Shown here one piece after another: positions 8,380 to 16,995 of a stretch of DNA of 64,000 nt. The notes under the pieces are model-generated. The model did no database searches, was not told the DNA's origin, and saw nothing but the letters and a program-made list of their open reading frames with translations. Position 1 is the first letter of the stretch; every line of letters starts with the position of its first letter. The position numbers and the translations under genes were made by a program. This DNA is from Ruegeria arenilitoris (GTDB lineage Bacteria; Pseudomonadota; Alphaproteobacteria; Rhodobacterales; Rhodobacteraceae): assembly GCF_013035425.1 (NCBI RefSeq), contig NZ_WQHX01000011.1:1-64000 (forward strand), written 5' to 3'.

Positions 8380-9009
8380 CTAGTGAGGCGTAGCGGAAAC
8401 TGTATCTTTCCATTCCTTTATCAATCGATTTGGAATCTCAACTTCAGAGGATAAACCAAGCTGCCCTGATGCTCGCGTGACATAATCGAAGTAGACCTCG
8501 CCATCAGCCTCGGCGCTCCAACGCTTAGGGCAATTCACATCGATTATTAGTTTCTCCAATCTTGTATCCTTCGCTTTATTCGCAAAAAAGAGTCTATTTA
8601 ACTCTTCCAATCTGGACGACTGATCCGGGGCTGATTTCTCAAAAACAAGAAACATTATGTCACAAAATTTAGTCAGCGCCATCTCCGGAATGCGCTCTTC
8701 TAATTCAGTTGTCCTTGGCTGCTTTTCCAGAACAGCGTGTATCTTGGCCATAATTTCGGCCTCCTCCTCACCACCCTCTCCAGGTGTTTCAAACGGCTCA
8801 AGTTCGAGATTCAAACCCTCCTCAACAGCAGAGATACAAGCTAATTCACGAACCTTACACTCGACTGAACTGACCAAAGCTATGTTTTTTGGCCCGACGA
8901 TTGAGAGTAATTTTCTGAACTGCTCCCGAAATATGGCTTTAATCATGGGCTCAAGCTGCTTCGGAAGCTCTGGTTGAGATAAAACGCCAATTCTGATGAC
9001 ATTTTTCAT
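8380..9009 (-). CDS. Uncharacterised protein, possibly SLOG/Rossmann-like
   Basis: A 209-residue soluble protein, not confidently recognised. GAGGAGGG about 13 nt upstream of the ATG supports the start. The N-terminus, VIRIGVLSQPELP, then a helix, then IALVSSVECKVRELACISAVEEGLNLELEPF, resembles the opening of SLOG/LOG-type nucleotide-binding folds (GVTGHR...VVSSLAEGAD...A...G..L.V.LPF), but the glycine-rich signature is absent. The middle is very acidic (PGEGGEEEAE). A later DIMFLVFEKS strand and KLIIDVNCPKRW would fit further alternating beta/alpha elements. It is AT-rich and stands alone in the accessory strip next to decayed genes. A role in nucleotide sensing or defence is speculation. 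Confidence 0.5.
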   Translation of the reverse strand: MKNVIRIGVLSQPELPKQLEPMIKAIFREQFRKLLSIVGPKNIALVSSVECKVRELACISAVEEGLNLELEPFETPGEGGEEEAEIMAKIHAVLEKQPRTTELEERIPEMALTKFCDIMFLVFEKSAPDQSSRLEELNRLFFANKAKDTRLEKLIIDVNCPKRWSAEADGEVYFDYVTRASGQLGLSSEVEIPNRLIKEWKDTVSATPH

Positions 9010-9401
9010 ACGCTAGTGGCCCTCCTCGGGAGTCTTATCCGACTGAACCACTTCCATTTATGGCGAGTGGCAAGATGGTAGTCCTACGACGGGACTATGT
9101 TGTTTGATAGCTCATGTGGCAAGCTGAGGAAACCAGCGACAAGCGGTGCTGTCAGACGAATTCGAACTCGTCTCTGTCAGGCCAGTGACGCTGTCCCTTA
9201 TCCCGCGCCAAGTTCGCGCCACTCGGTAAGAGCAGCGGCGCGTGTCAGCTTGAAAGTGACTCTGCTGGCTAGCGATCTTTCCTAGTTGAAATGGTTGTAG
9301 ATAAGGACGAAGGCCTTGCTGATCTTGTTGGCAACGCAACAAGGCGCGCACTCGAACGTATTGGACTACTAGGCTTAATACATAATTGAGACGATCACTG
9401 A

Positions 9402-9426
9402 TGTCGCACATGTCGCCGTGTCGCAC
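9402..9426. repeat. 25-bp repeat copy A, built of three TGTCGC units
   Basis: The unit reads as TGTCGCACA, TGTCGCCG, TGTCGCAC in tandem. The same 25 bases recur at 9594-9618 with one difference (G to A). Confidence 0.75.
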
Positions 9427-9593
9427 GCCGCGTTTGACCGCTTAAGGCAGTAAAGCGGACATCTTACGGAACCACTCAGATGACCGCGTTGAGCCCAAAG
9501 CGGACACCTACAGACCTATCGCTCGGTTTTAGTGAACTTAGGTTCACCGGTTGTATTAAGAAAACTAAACTTACTGCAGGAATTGAAAGCTGG

Positions 9594-9618
9594 TGTCGCA
9601 CATGTCGCCATGTCGCAC
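9594..9618. repeat. 25-bp repeat copy B, built of three TGTCGC units
   Basis: Direct repeat of 9402-9426 with 24 of 25 positions identical, starting 192 bp after it. No gene lies between the copies. The triplet structure could be a protein-binding iteron or a mobile-element scar. Confidence 0.75.
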
Positions 9619-9806
9619 CATGACGGAACGACATTCAAAAATATTCAAAATTTATGTGTTTGAACAATTGGTGTTGCGCACTCTTTAGCTAAGAATTTTC
9701 CGGGGTGTACCGAGGGGTTCCGACTTCCCAAGTGGGAATTATAGTGGGAATGCACTTTGTGGATGGTTGCTTTTTAATTTAAATTCAATATGTTAATTGG
9801 TTTATC

Positions 9807-9883
<77 letters not shown>

Positions 9884-9960
9884 CTTGGTGGTTAGGTATC
9901 GTTCTTCCCAGCGGGGTGCAACTGAAAATACGCGTGCAATCGCTTGGTATCCAACACGGA

Positions 9961-11181
9961 TCAAGCAAAAAGATCATGCGCAAGTTCAAGGGCATCTATA
10001 AGCGTGTCAACTTCTTCCGTCGTGTTGTAAAGACCAAAACTCGCCCGGCAGGTCGCGGTCACCCCCAAGAAATCCATTAGCGGTCCAGCACAATGGTGAC
10101 CGGCGCGAACCGCGACACCTTTTTTGTCCAGTATTGTCGAAACGTCATGCGCGTGCCCTGCCCCATCCAGAGTAAAGCTAAAGATTGCAGCCTTTGTCGG
10201 AGTAGAGCCCTGAACCTGTAACCAATTCAAACCAGTCAATCGCTTCATAGCATAATCGCGCAACCCAGCTTCGTGGGACGCGATGGCATCCATCCCAAGA
10301 TCCATCATGTAATCCAGGGCGGCACCTAGACCAATCGTCTGAACGATCCCAGGTGTTCCGGCTTCAAACTTCATTGGAGGATCATTGTAGACAACTTGAT
10401 CCTTGGAAACCTCCTTGATCATGTCTCCGCCGCCGATAAAGGGTCGCATTTCGGCCATGCGTTCAGACTTAATGTAGATCGCTCCAGATCCCGACGGCCC
10501 ATAAAGTTTATGTCCGGTAATAGCATAGAAATCACATCCGATATCCGGCAAGTCGACTGGCATGTGAACCGCGCCTTGGCTGCCATCTACCAAAACGGGA
10601 ACTCCCTTGGCGTGCGCTCCTTGCGTGACCGCTTTGACATCTACAACTGTTCCCAAAACGTTCGAACAGTGAGTTACCGCGACAAGCTTGGTCCGCGGTC
10701 CTATCGCATCAATCACTGCCTGCGGATCGAGATACCCATTGGCGTCAACATCGACCCACTTCAGCACAACGCCTTGTCTTTCACGCAGAAAATGCCAAGG
10801 CACGATATTCGCGTGGTGCTCCATAACGCTCAAAACGATTTCGTCACCAGCTTGAAGTCTGGGCATCGCCCAACCATAGGCAACCAAGTTGATCCCTTCC
10901 GTCGTGCCAGAGTTCAGAACGATTTCATTCTCATCCCTGACCCCAAGAAAACGGGCAATTGTTCCGCGAACGGACTCATATTTTTCAGTGGCCAAATTCG
11001 ACAGATAGTGCAGACCACGGTGTACGTTTGAATATTCGTATGAGTAAGCCTGTGTAATTGCGTCAATAACCACCTGAGGCTTCTGAGCTGATGCTCCGTT
11101 ATCGAGATATGTCAACGGCTTACCGTTCACCTCTCGAGACAGAATTGGAAAATCGGTTCGAACTTTTTGAACATCATACAT
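9961..11181 (-). CDS. sufS: SufS cysteine desulfurase
   Basis: A 406-residue class V aminotransferase-fold PLP enzyme that takes sulfur from cysteine and delivers it as a persulfide to the SufBCD scaffold. Visible signatures are YLDNGASAQKP at the start, NVHRGLHYLS, the PLP lysine in ITGHKLYGPSG, and the active-site cysteine in RAGHHCAGPL (most relatives have RTGHHCAQP). The start is ATG 11181, overlapping the stop of the upstream membrane gene by 8 nt; an earlier in-frame ATG at 11214 would overlap more. It is the last recognisable gene of the iscR-suf operon. The two membrane genes upstream separate it from sufD. Confidence 0.95.
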   Translation of the reverse strand: MYDVQKVRTDFPILSREVNGKPLTYLDNGASAQKPQVVIDAITQAYSYEYSNVHRGLHYLSNLATEKYESVRGTIARFLGVRDENEIVLNSGTTEGINLVAYGWAMPRLQAGDEIVLSVMEHHANIVPWHFLRERQGVVLKWVDVDANGYLDPQAVIDAIGPRTKLVAVTHCSNVLGTVVDVKAVTQGAHAKGVPVLVDGSQGAVHMPVDLPDIGCDFYAITGHKLYGPSGSGAIYIKSERMAEMRPFIGGGDMIKEVSKDQVVYNDPPMKFEAGTPGIVQTIGLGAALDYMMDLGMDAIASHEAGLRDYAMKRLTGLNWLQVQGSTPTKAAIFSFTLDGAGHAHDVSTILDKKGVAVRAGHHCAGPLMDFLGVTATCRASFGLYNTTEEVDTLIDALELAHDLFA

Positions 11182-11767
11182 AAGCCGGAGTTCCCAACAT
11201 TGGCCCCCCAACAAGGGACAGCAGAACGATTACAATTACAGCAATTGCAAGCGCAGATAGAACCAAAACACCCAACGCTTTGAGCGGCGATCCAAAGCGA
11301 TGCGCCTGATCAATGAAATGCACGACGACGTACAGCATTAATAGCGCGGCTGCGAATGCCAAAACTGCGAAAAGGCCCGGCATAATCAACATAAGGATCA
11401 AGCTGAATACCTGAACCAATACCCTGAAGAATTGCATCCAAACCATAAGGATCATTACGTCTTCAAATGACCCTGTTCCGCCCAACAAGCGACCAACCTG
11501 AAAAACTGCCGCGATACTAAGTAACAGGCTGCCACCAGCAAGCACGACATAAAGCACTAATGATCCAGCCAGGACTTGCAGATCGGGGTCCTGCAGCGGA
11601 GCAAGCATGTTCGAAACGACATGCACCAAGCTGTTCAGCACAATAGCAAGTGCGAGCCCGAGCCACAGTGTTTCACGATTGAGTTTTAGTGCCAAAAGCT
11701 GACGAGCAGCCTCGGCAGGGTTCGTTACTGTGGTCATCACCAACGCACGCAAGGAAATACCAGTCAT
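11174..11767 (-). CDS. YIP1-family multi-pass membrane protein in the suf operon (A)
   Basis: A 197-residue hydrophobic protein with about five membrane segments (for example LWLGLALAIVLNSLVHVV, VLAGSLVLYVVLAGGSLLLSI, FFRVLVQVFSLILMLIM). It resembles bacterial YIP1-domain proteins of unknown function. Its ATG overlaps the stop of the upstream paralogue (ATGA at 11764-11767), and its end overlaps sufS by 8 nt, so it is firmly inside the operon. Seen: overlaps and topology. Inferred: a role alongside Fe-S assembly, perhaps at the membrane; no metal-binding motif is visible. Confidence 0.75.
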   Translation of the reverse strand: MTGISLRALVMTTVTNPAEAARQLLALKLNRETLWLGLALAIVLNSLVHVVSNMLAPLQDPDLQVLAGSLVLYVVLAGGSLLLSIAAVFQVGRLLGGTGSFEDVMILMVWMQFFRVLVQVFSLILMLIMPGLFAVLAFAAALLMLYVVVHFIDQAHRFGSPLKALGVLVLSALAIAVIVIVLLSLVGGPMLGTPAYV

Positions 11768-12249
11768 GCGGAACTACCTTCTGCCCGGATAAGTCCAGAT
11801 ATCCAAAACCACATAAACACGCCAAACCACACTAGGCCCGTCATAGTTTGCGTGGGACCCGGGCCAATAAAACCGGCAACCAGGCCGTTCAGCAAAATCA
11901 AAGGAGAAGAAGCAAGCAGCGCCCAGAACAACGACAACCGCGCGCCGAACCAATTCCCACTGCCCCCGAATATTCGTGCCACAATATGCGTAAGCCCAGC
12001 CAGGAAATACAGAACCAGCGGCATACAAATCACCCAAGCGAACAGACTGCCTGCCAACAACGCATTCAGTTCTTGGCCGGAAATATGAGCTTCGCGCGCA
12101 AGACGTGGCGTGTCGGCCACAAAAACGATCGCGCAGGCTATCATGGCGATTGCTAGCGCCCTGTCCTCGCGCGGACCCATGTCTAAAAGACGACGCACGA
12201 CGCGACCCGGACCGCGATACATGGCCACGATATCCCGCGTAACTGGCAT
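11764..12249 (-). CDS. YIP1-family multi-pass membrane protein in the suf operon (B)
   Basis: A 161-residue membrane protein with four to five hydrophobic segments (AIAMIACAIVFVAD, LLAGSLFAWVICMPLVLYFL, FWALLASSPLILLNGLVAGFI, GLVWFGVFMWFWISGLI). The start at 12249 is chosen because it forms a TGATG junction with the sufD stop; an earlier in-frame ATG at 12270 lies inside sufD. It is related in length and topology to the gene after it, so the pair may be an old duplication. Function unknown; expression is tied to sufD by translational coupling. Confidence 0.72.
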   Translation of the reverse strand: MPVTRDIVAMYRGPGRVVRRLLDMGPREDRALAIAMIACAIVFVADTPRLAREAHISGQELNALLAGSLFAWVICMPLVLYFLAGLTHIVARIFGGSGNWFGARLSLFWALLASSPLILLNGLVAGFIGPGPTQTMTGLVWFGVFMWFWISGLIRAEGSSA

Positions 12250-13529
12250 CAGCGGCGACGCGCCAGCCAATCTTTCAACCGTGACACTATAACGTCAGCC
12301 AGATCTTCATCCTCGATCTCCTCGACCGCTTCGGCGAGGAACGCAAGTGTCAACATATCAGTGGCATCTTCGGTCGGTACTCCGCGTGACCGCAGGTAGA
12401 AAAGAGCGGTTTCATCGATTGCGCCCGAAGTTGAACCATGCGAACAAGCGACGTCGTCGGCGTAAATCTCCAACTCAGGTTTAGCAAGGAATTGACTGTC
12501 ATCGTCTAACAGAAGCGATTGGCTGATTTGATAGCCATCTGTTTTCTGTGCGCCTTCTTTGACCAGAATCTTACCTTGAAAAACGCCGGTGGCGCCGTTG
12601 CGAAGCACTTTCTTGAAAACTTGCCTGCTTTCGCAATTCACCGCGTCGTGAGTGATAAAGACTGTGTCATCGTGATGAAAATCTCCGTCGCCAACACAGG
12701 CGCCCGAAACATGAGCAACTGCATCATCTCCGGTCAGTTCGACAACTTGTTCATTGCGGGTCAAAACGCCGTTTACGGTTAGTGTAAATGACTTGTAGAC
12801 CGCTTCACTCCCCATGCGAGTGAACATGTGCGTCGCGGCCCGGCGCTGATGGTCACGGCCCTGTGCGCGGATATGATGCAGCGTCCCACCATCGGCGATG
12901 TCAATCTCCATGCATTTATTGAAACGCGAGGCGGCGGGCCCGTTCTCAAGAATTGTTACCTCAGCATCAGTTTCTACCCGCACAATGTGGTGCAGAATGG
13001 CATCTGAGGTTTCAGACTCGTGCCTGTAGATCAGGCTGATCGGTTTCGAAGGCTTACCTGTTACATGGATAGCCACGCCGTCGGTTGCAAATGCTGTATT
13101 CAACGCAGCCAAAGGACGCTGTACAGGTTTTTGACCCCTTGCTTCAAGTACGCCGTATAACTCCTTTGCCCAATGGATATCTTTGCAGCAGATATCTTCC
13201 AGCCGATCGATCTTGACGCCTTCTAATTCCAGTTCATCCGATGCATCAGGGCTGAAAACACCGTCAACGAAAACGATCTTCAGCCTATCGAACTCACTGA
13301 ACAGCATGGGTTCGTCATTGTGAAACACCGCAGCTGGCGGCGCTTCTGCAGAAACCAAAGTATCTGGTCGCGTGTATTTCCAGTACTCATCCCGACGGCC
13401 AGGCAATCCCATTTCCCGCACGCGGGACAAAGCGGCCTCGCGCGCTTTGCGGGTACAACCGGCGTCAGGCATCGTCAGCGATGTCAGCCGCTCTTCCGTT
13501 GCAGTCTGATTTGGTTGTGGCAAAGCCAT
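12249..13529 (-). CDS. sufD: SufD, Fe-S cluster scaffold subunit
   Basis: A 426-residue SufB/SufD-family protein, partner of SufB and SufC in the SufBC2D scaffold that assembles Fe-S clusters. It shows the family's central beta-helix sequence (HIRAQGRDHQRRAATHMFTRMGSEA, FQGKILVKEGAQKTDGYQIS) and the C-terminal ACSHGSTSGAIDETALFYLRSRG motif with its conserved Cys-Ser-His and the RG(V/M) that contacts SufC. The N-terminus has the usual WKYTRP segment. Start and stop both form TGATG overlaps with its neighbours sufC and the YIP1-type gene. Confidence 0.95.
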   Translation of the reverse strand: MALPQPNQTATEERLTSLTMPDAGCTRKAREAALSRVREMGLPGRRDEYWKYTRPDTLVSAEAPPAAVFHNDEPMLFSEFDRLKIVFVDGVFSPDASDELELEGVKIDRLEDICCKDIHWAKELYGVLEARGQKPVQRPLAALNTAFATDGVAIHVTGKPSKPISLIYRHESETSDAILHHIVRVETDAEVTILENGPAASRFNKCMEIDIADGGTLHHIRAQGRDHQRRAATHMFTRMGSEAVYKSFTLTVNGVLTRNEQVVELTGDDAVAHVSGACVGDGDFHHDDTVFITHDAVNCESRQVFKKVLRNGATGVFQGKILVKEGAQKTDGYQISQSLLLDDDSQFLAKPELEIYADDVACSHGSTSGAIDETALFYLRSRGVPTEDATDMLTLAFLAEAVEEIEDEDLADVIVSRLKDWLARRR

Positions 13530-14284
13530 CAGTTCACCTCTGCCAAAATGTCGCCATAGCCATTGTGCTCAACTTCCAGCGCCAGTTCCGGGCCACCAGA
13601 TTTAACGATCTGGCCATCGGCCATGATATGCACCACATCGGGTTTGATGTGATCCAACAGGCGTTGGTAGTGCGTGATCACCAAAAAGCTGCGCCCTTCA
13701 TCACGCAATGCGTTCACTCCTTCAGAAACCAGTTTCATTGCATCGACGTCGAGACCTGAATCCGTTTCGTCAAGAATGCACATCTTCGGTTCCAGCATTG
13801 CCATCTGAAGGATTTCGTTGCGCTTTTTCTCGCCTCCCGAAAATCCGACGTTGACAGGGCGTTTGAGCATATCAGCATCAATCTTTAATGCTTTTGCTTT
13901 TGCCCGGATGTCTTTCAGAAACTCCGCTGCCGACAACTCCTCTTCACCCCGCGCTTTTCGTTGGGCGTTCACGGCGGTGCGCAGGAAAGTCATGTTGCCT
14001 ACACCAGGAATTTCAACCGGGTATTGAAACGCCAGAAACAGGCCTGCTGCTGCACGCTCTTCTGGCTCCAATTCCAGCAAATCATTACCGTCCAAGGTGG
14101 CCGAGCCCTGCGTCACCTCATATCCGTCCCTACCTGACAGAACGTAGCTGAGTGTGGATTTGCCCGAGCCATTCGGGCCCATAATCGCATGAACTTTCCC
14201 GGCCTCGACTTTCAGATCGACACCTTTGAGGATTTCTTTTTCCTCTTCCTCAAGTTTGACGTGCAGGTTGTTGATTTCCAGCAT
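13529..14284 (-). CDS. sufC: SufC, ABC-type ATPase of the Fe-S scaffold
   Basis: A 251-residue cytosolic ATPase. Walker A is GPNGSGKST, the Q-loop is in LAFQYPVEIPGV, the ABC signature is the SufC-typical GFSGGEKKRNEI, Walker B is MCILDETDSGLD, and the switch His is in VITHYQRLL. It starts at MLEINNLHVKL (14284). An upstream in-frame ATG at 14344 would add 20 unconserved residues and has no better ribosome site. It powers the SufBC2D complex. The TGA overlaps the sufD ATG by one base. Confidence 0.96.
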   Translation of the reverse strand: MLEINNLHVKLEEEEKEILKGVDLKVEAGKVHAIMGPNGSGKSTLSYVLSGRDGYEVTQGSATLDGNDLLELEPEERAAAGLFLAFQYPVEIPGVGNMTFLRTAVNAQRKARGEEELSAAEFLKDIRAKAKALKIDADMLKRPVNVGFSGGEKKRNEILQMAMLEPKMCILDETDSGLDVDAMKLVSEGVNALRDEGRSFLVITHYQRLLDHIKPDVVHIMADGQIVKSGGPELALEVEHNGYGDILAEVN

Positions 14285-14352
14285 TTTTTGCCCTTTTTGA
14301 GTATCGCCAGGGGCCACACGGCCCCGATATATTGGTATCGGCAAGTGAGGCG

Positions 14353-15873
14353 TTAACCCACTGAACCTTCGAGGCTAATTGCAACCAGTTGTTGCGCTTC
14401 CATTGCAAATTCCATCGGCAACGCCTGCAGTACATCCTTGCAAAAGCCATTCACAACAAGTGCCACAGCCTCTTCTTCGTCCATGCCACGCTGACGGCAA
14501 TAAAAAAGCTGATCGTCGTCGACCTTGGACGTTGTGGCTTCATGTTCAACACGCGATGAATTGTTACGCACTTCGATGTAAGGCACTGTGTGCGCACCAC
14601 ATTTGTCGCCGATCAACAGGCTGTCGCACTGCGTGTAATTCCGTGAATTCTTGGCCTTAGGGTGCATCGAAACAAGTCCGCGATAGGTATTCTGAGCCTT
14701 GCCAGCGCTGATGCCTTTGGAAACAATCCGCGACTTTGTATTCTTGCCCAGATGCACCATCTTGGTGCCGGTATCGGCCTGCTGCATGTTGTTGGTGATG
14801 GCGATCGAGTAGAACTCACCCTGGCTGTCATCGCCGCGCAGGATGCAAGAAGGGTACTTCCAGGTAACAGCAGAACCTGTTTCAACTTGCGTCCACATCA
14901 CCTTGGACCTGTCACCCCGGCAATCGGCCCGTTTGGTCACAAAGTTATAGATGCCACCTTTGCCGTTCTCGTCGCCCGGGAACCAGTTCTGAACGGTCGA
15001 GTACTTAACCTCGGCGTCTTCTTCGACGATGATCTCTACCACAGCTGCGTGCAACTGCGCTGTATCACGCTGCGGAGCCGTGCATCCCTCAAGATAAGAA
15101 ACGTAAGAGCCTTTATCAGCAATGATCAACGTGCGTTCGAATTGACCTGTATTTTCTGCATTTATGCGGAAATAAGTGCTCAGCTCCATCGGACAGCGAA
15201 CGCCCGGCGGAACGTATACGAACGACCCATCCGAAAACACCGCTGAGTTCAGCGTTGCATAGAAGTTGTCAGATACCGGGACTACCGTACCCAAGTACTT
15301 TTTGACCAAATCCGGGTGTTCCTTAATCGCCTCAGATATAGAGCAAAAGATGACGCCCGCCTTTTTCAGCTCTTCTTGGAAGGTCGTGCCAACTGAGACC
15401 GAGTCAAACACTGCATCAACGGCTACCTTACGCCCTTCGGCGGGCATGTTTTCAGCCCCTTCCACGCCGGCCAAAATCATCTGTTCTTTCAGAGGGATAC
15501 CAAGCTTTTCGTAAGTGGCCAGAAGTTTTGGGTCAACCTCATCCAGTGACTTCGGCTTCACTTCCATCGACTTCGGCCGGGCATAGTAATACTGATCCTG
15601 GAAATCGATTTTTGGGTAGTGCACCATTGCCCAAGTCGGCTCATCGATTTTGGTCCAACGTTCAAACGCTGCCAAACGCCATTCGGTCATCCATTCAGGT
15701 TCTTCATTTTTCTCGGAAATCAGCCGGACTATATCTGGGTTCACGCCCTTGGGCGCATATTCCATTTCGATATCAGTGTCCCAGCCATACTTATAGGTGC
15801 CGACTTCGCGAACCGCGTCAACGGTTTCCTGATCGACACCCTCTTTTACCTGGGTCTGGTCCAATGCGGCCAT
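14353..15873 (-). CDS. sufB: SufB, Fe-S cluster scaffold subunit
   Basis: A 506-residue scaffold protein on which clusters form. Recognisable features are KYGWDTDIEMEYAPKG at the N-terminus, YVPPGVRCPMELSTYFRIN, GSYVSYLEGCTAPQRD with the Cys proposed to accept sulfur from SufE/SufS, and the C-terminal NNSSRVEHEATTSKVDDDQLFYCRQRGMDEEEA motif. Length and order match the family. It lies 18 nt after the cysteine desulfurase gene; a 68-nt gap without an ORF separates it from sufC. Confidence 0.96.
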   Translation of the reverse strand: MAALDQTQVKEGVDQETVDAVREVGTYKYGWDTDIEMEYAPKGVNPDIVRLISEKNEEPEWMTEWRLAAFERWTKIDEPTWAMVHYPKIDFQDQYYYARPKSMEVKPKSLDEVDPKLLATYEKLGIPLKEQMILAGVEGAENMPAEGRKVAVDAVFDSVSVGTTFQEELKKAGVIFCSISEAIKEHPDLVKKYLGTVVPVSDNFYATLNSAVFSDGSFVYVPPGVRCPMELSTYFRINAENTGQFERTLIIADKGSYVSYLEGCTAPQRDTAQLHAAVVEIIVEEDAEVKYSTVQNWFPGDENGKGGIYNFVTKRADCRGDRSKVMWTQVETGSAVTWKYPSCILRGDDSQGEFYSIAITNNMQQADTGTKMVHLGKNTKSRIVSKGISAGKAQNTYRGLVSMHPKAKNSRNYTQCDSLLIGDKCGAHTVPYIEVRNNSSRVEHEATTSKVDDDQLFYCRQRGMDEEEAVALVVNGFCKDVLQALPMEFAMEAQQLVAISLEGSVG

Positions 15874-15891
15874 TAGATACCCTCCGTCAGA

Positions 15892-16935
15892 TCACGCGGC
15901 TCGCGCGCGATGCTTTTTCTCTTTTTCCAGCCACGTTTCCGCGAAACGAAGCACATTTTCTTCGGTCGTCTCAGGGCCCAGCGACACGCGAATCGCGCTG
16001 GCTGCAATCCCCTCGTCAAAACCCATTGCAGTCAACACCGCACTGGCGCAGACCTTACCACTTGAACACGCCGAGCCTGCGCTAATCGCGAACCCCGACA
16101 AATCCATCTGCATAACCTGCGTTTCGCCTTTCCATCCGGGTGTGGCAAAACACGATGTGTTCGGCAGACGATCCTGATCTTTCCCGACAAAAATAGTCGC
16201 TTGTGACCCGGCCTCAAGGGCCTTTTCTAGAATATTTCTAAATTCTGCAACCCTTTGCCATACACCATTTGCCAAATCTCGTGCCGATGCCTCGGCCGCG
16301 GCGCCGAATCCGGCAATCCCCACAACGTTTTCGGTTCCAGATCGACGGCCCATTTCTTGCCCGCCGCCCTTTATTTGTGGGGCAAGGTCTGTGCCGCGTT
16401 TCATCACGATTGCACCAATTCCTTTAGGACCGCCAAGCTTATGCGCGGAAATCAGTGCAATTTGCGCGCCCAACCAGTTGAAGGCGATCGGCAACTTGCC
16501 AAATGCCTGGGTCGCATCTGTAACGGCAAGCCCGTTAGGTAAATTCTGAACAATTCCTGTTTCGGAATTTGCCAACTGCAATGTGGAATTTATGGGATCG
16601 TCAATTGTCACGATACCGCTGGTGGAAACGGGTAAAACCTCATCAGTCCATGCCCTTACCGCGTCATGTTCAATTGCAGCACTTTGCAGTTGCCGCCCTT
16701 GCAACGCCAAGGCGGCCGCTTCAGTTGCCCCGGAAGTGAAAACAACGTCAGCTCCATCGGCGCCAAAAGCATTAGCAATCTGTGCCCTGGCTTTTTCCAC
16801 CAAGGATTTCGCAGCTCTTCCTTCCGCATGGACGGATGATGGGTTTCCAACAAAATCCATTGCTTGAATCATCGCCGCCCTTGCCTCGGGTCTTAGTGGA
16901 GCAGTCGCATTATGATCCAGATAAACACGTTTCAT
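15892..16935 (-). CDS. iscS: IscS/NifS-type cysteine desulfurase
   Basis: A 347-residue PLP-dependent desulfurase of the NifS/IscS class, distinct from the SufS at the other end of the operon. Signatures are YLDHNATAPLRPEA, GNPSSVHAEGR, VVFTSGATEAAA, the PLP lysine in ISAHKLGGPKG, and the mobile-loop catalytic cysteine in SAGSACSSGKV. It is shorter than E. coli IscS (about 404 aa), as usual for the alphaproteobacterial form. It lies 60 nt after iscR and 18 nt before sufB. The operon has no iscU or iscA, so sulfur probably goes to SufB or other acceptors. Confidence 0.92.
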   Translation of the reverse strand: MKRVYLDHNATAPLRPEARAAMIQAMDFVGNPSSVHAEGRAAKSLVEKARAQIANAFGADGADVVFTSGATEAAALALQGRQLQSAAIEHDAVRAWTDEVLPVSTSGIVTIDDPINSTLQLANSETGIVQNLPNGLAVTDATQAFGKLPIAFNWLGAQIALISAHKLGGPKGIGAIVMKRGTDLAPQIKGGGQEMGRRSGTENVVGIAGFGAAAEASARDLANGVWQRVAEFRNILEKALEAGSQATIFVGKDQDRLPNTSCFATPGWKGETQVMQMDLSGFAISAGSACSSGKVCASAVLTAMGFDEGIAASAIRVSLGPETTEENVLRFAETWLEKEKKHRARAA

Positions 16936-16995
16936 GAATGCATCTTTTCTTGAATTGGGCTTGAGCTTGTTTCCATACCGCGCGTCGCTTTCTTT

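Larger units (their letters stand above)
9010..9806. other. Gene-poor degenerate intergenic stretch
   Basis: About 800 bp without a convincing gene. Minus-strand frames between 9112 and 9426 have low-complexity or stop-broken translations and no recognisable domain, which suggests eroded coding DNA. The stretch holds a duplicated TGTCGCAC-type repeat (9402-9426 and 9594-9618), two AAAGCGGACA-like words (about 9454 and 9499) and, just before the tRNA gene, two copies of AGTGGGAAT (about 9730-9750). Together with the neighbouring tRNA and IS remnant, it looks like the residue of an integrated element. Confidence 0.5.

Noticed and set aside
9112..9426. Minus-strand 104-codon ORF in the gap before tRNA-Arg
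   Set aside because: No ribosome site, low-information composition, and the DNA carries repeat scars. I could not support a protein.
10396..11031. Plus-strand 211-codon ORF inside sufS
   Set aside because: It is antisense to conserved SufS sequence including the PLP-lysine region, and no family is recognised.
14662..15246. Plus-strand ORF of 194 codons inside sufB
   Set aside because: It is antisense to a complete, conserved sufB frame, a common artefact in GC-biased genes.
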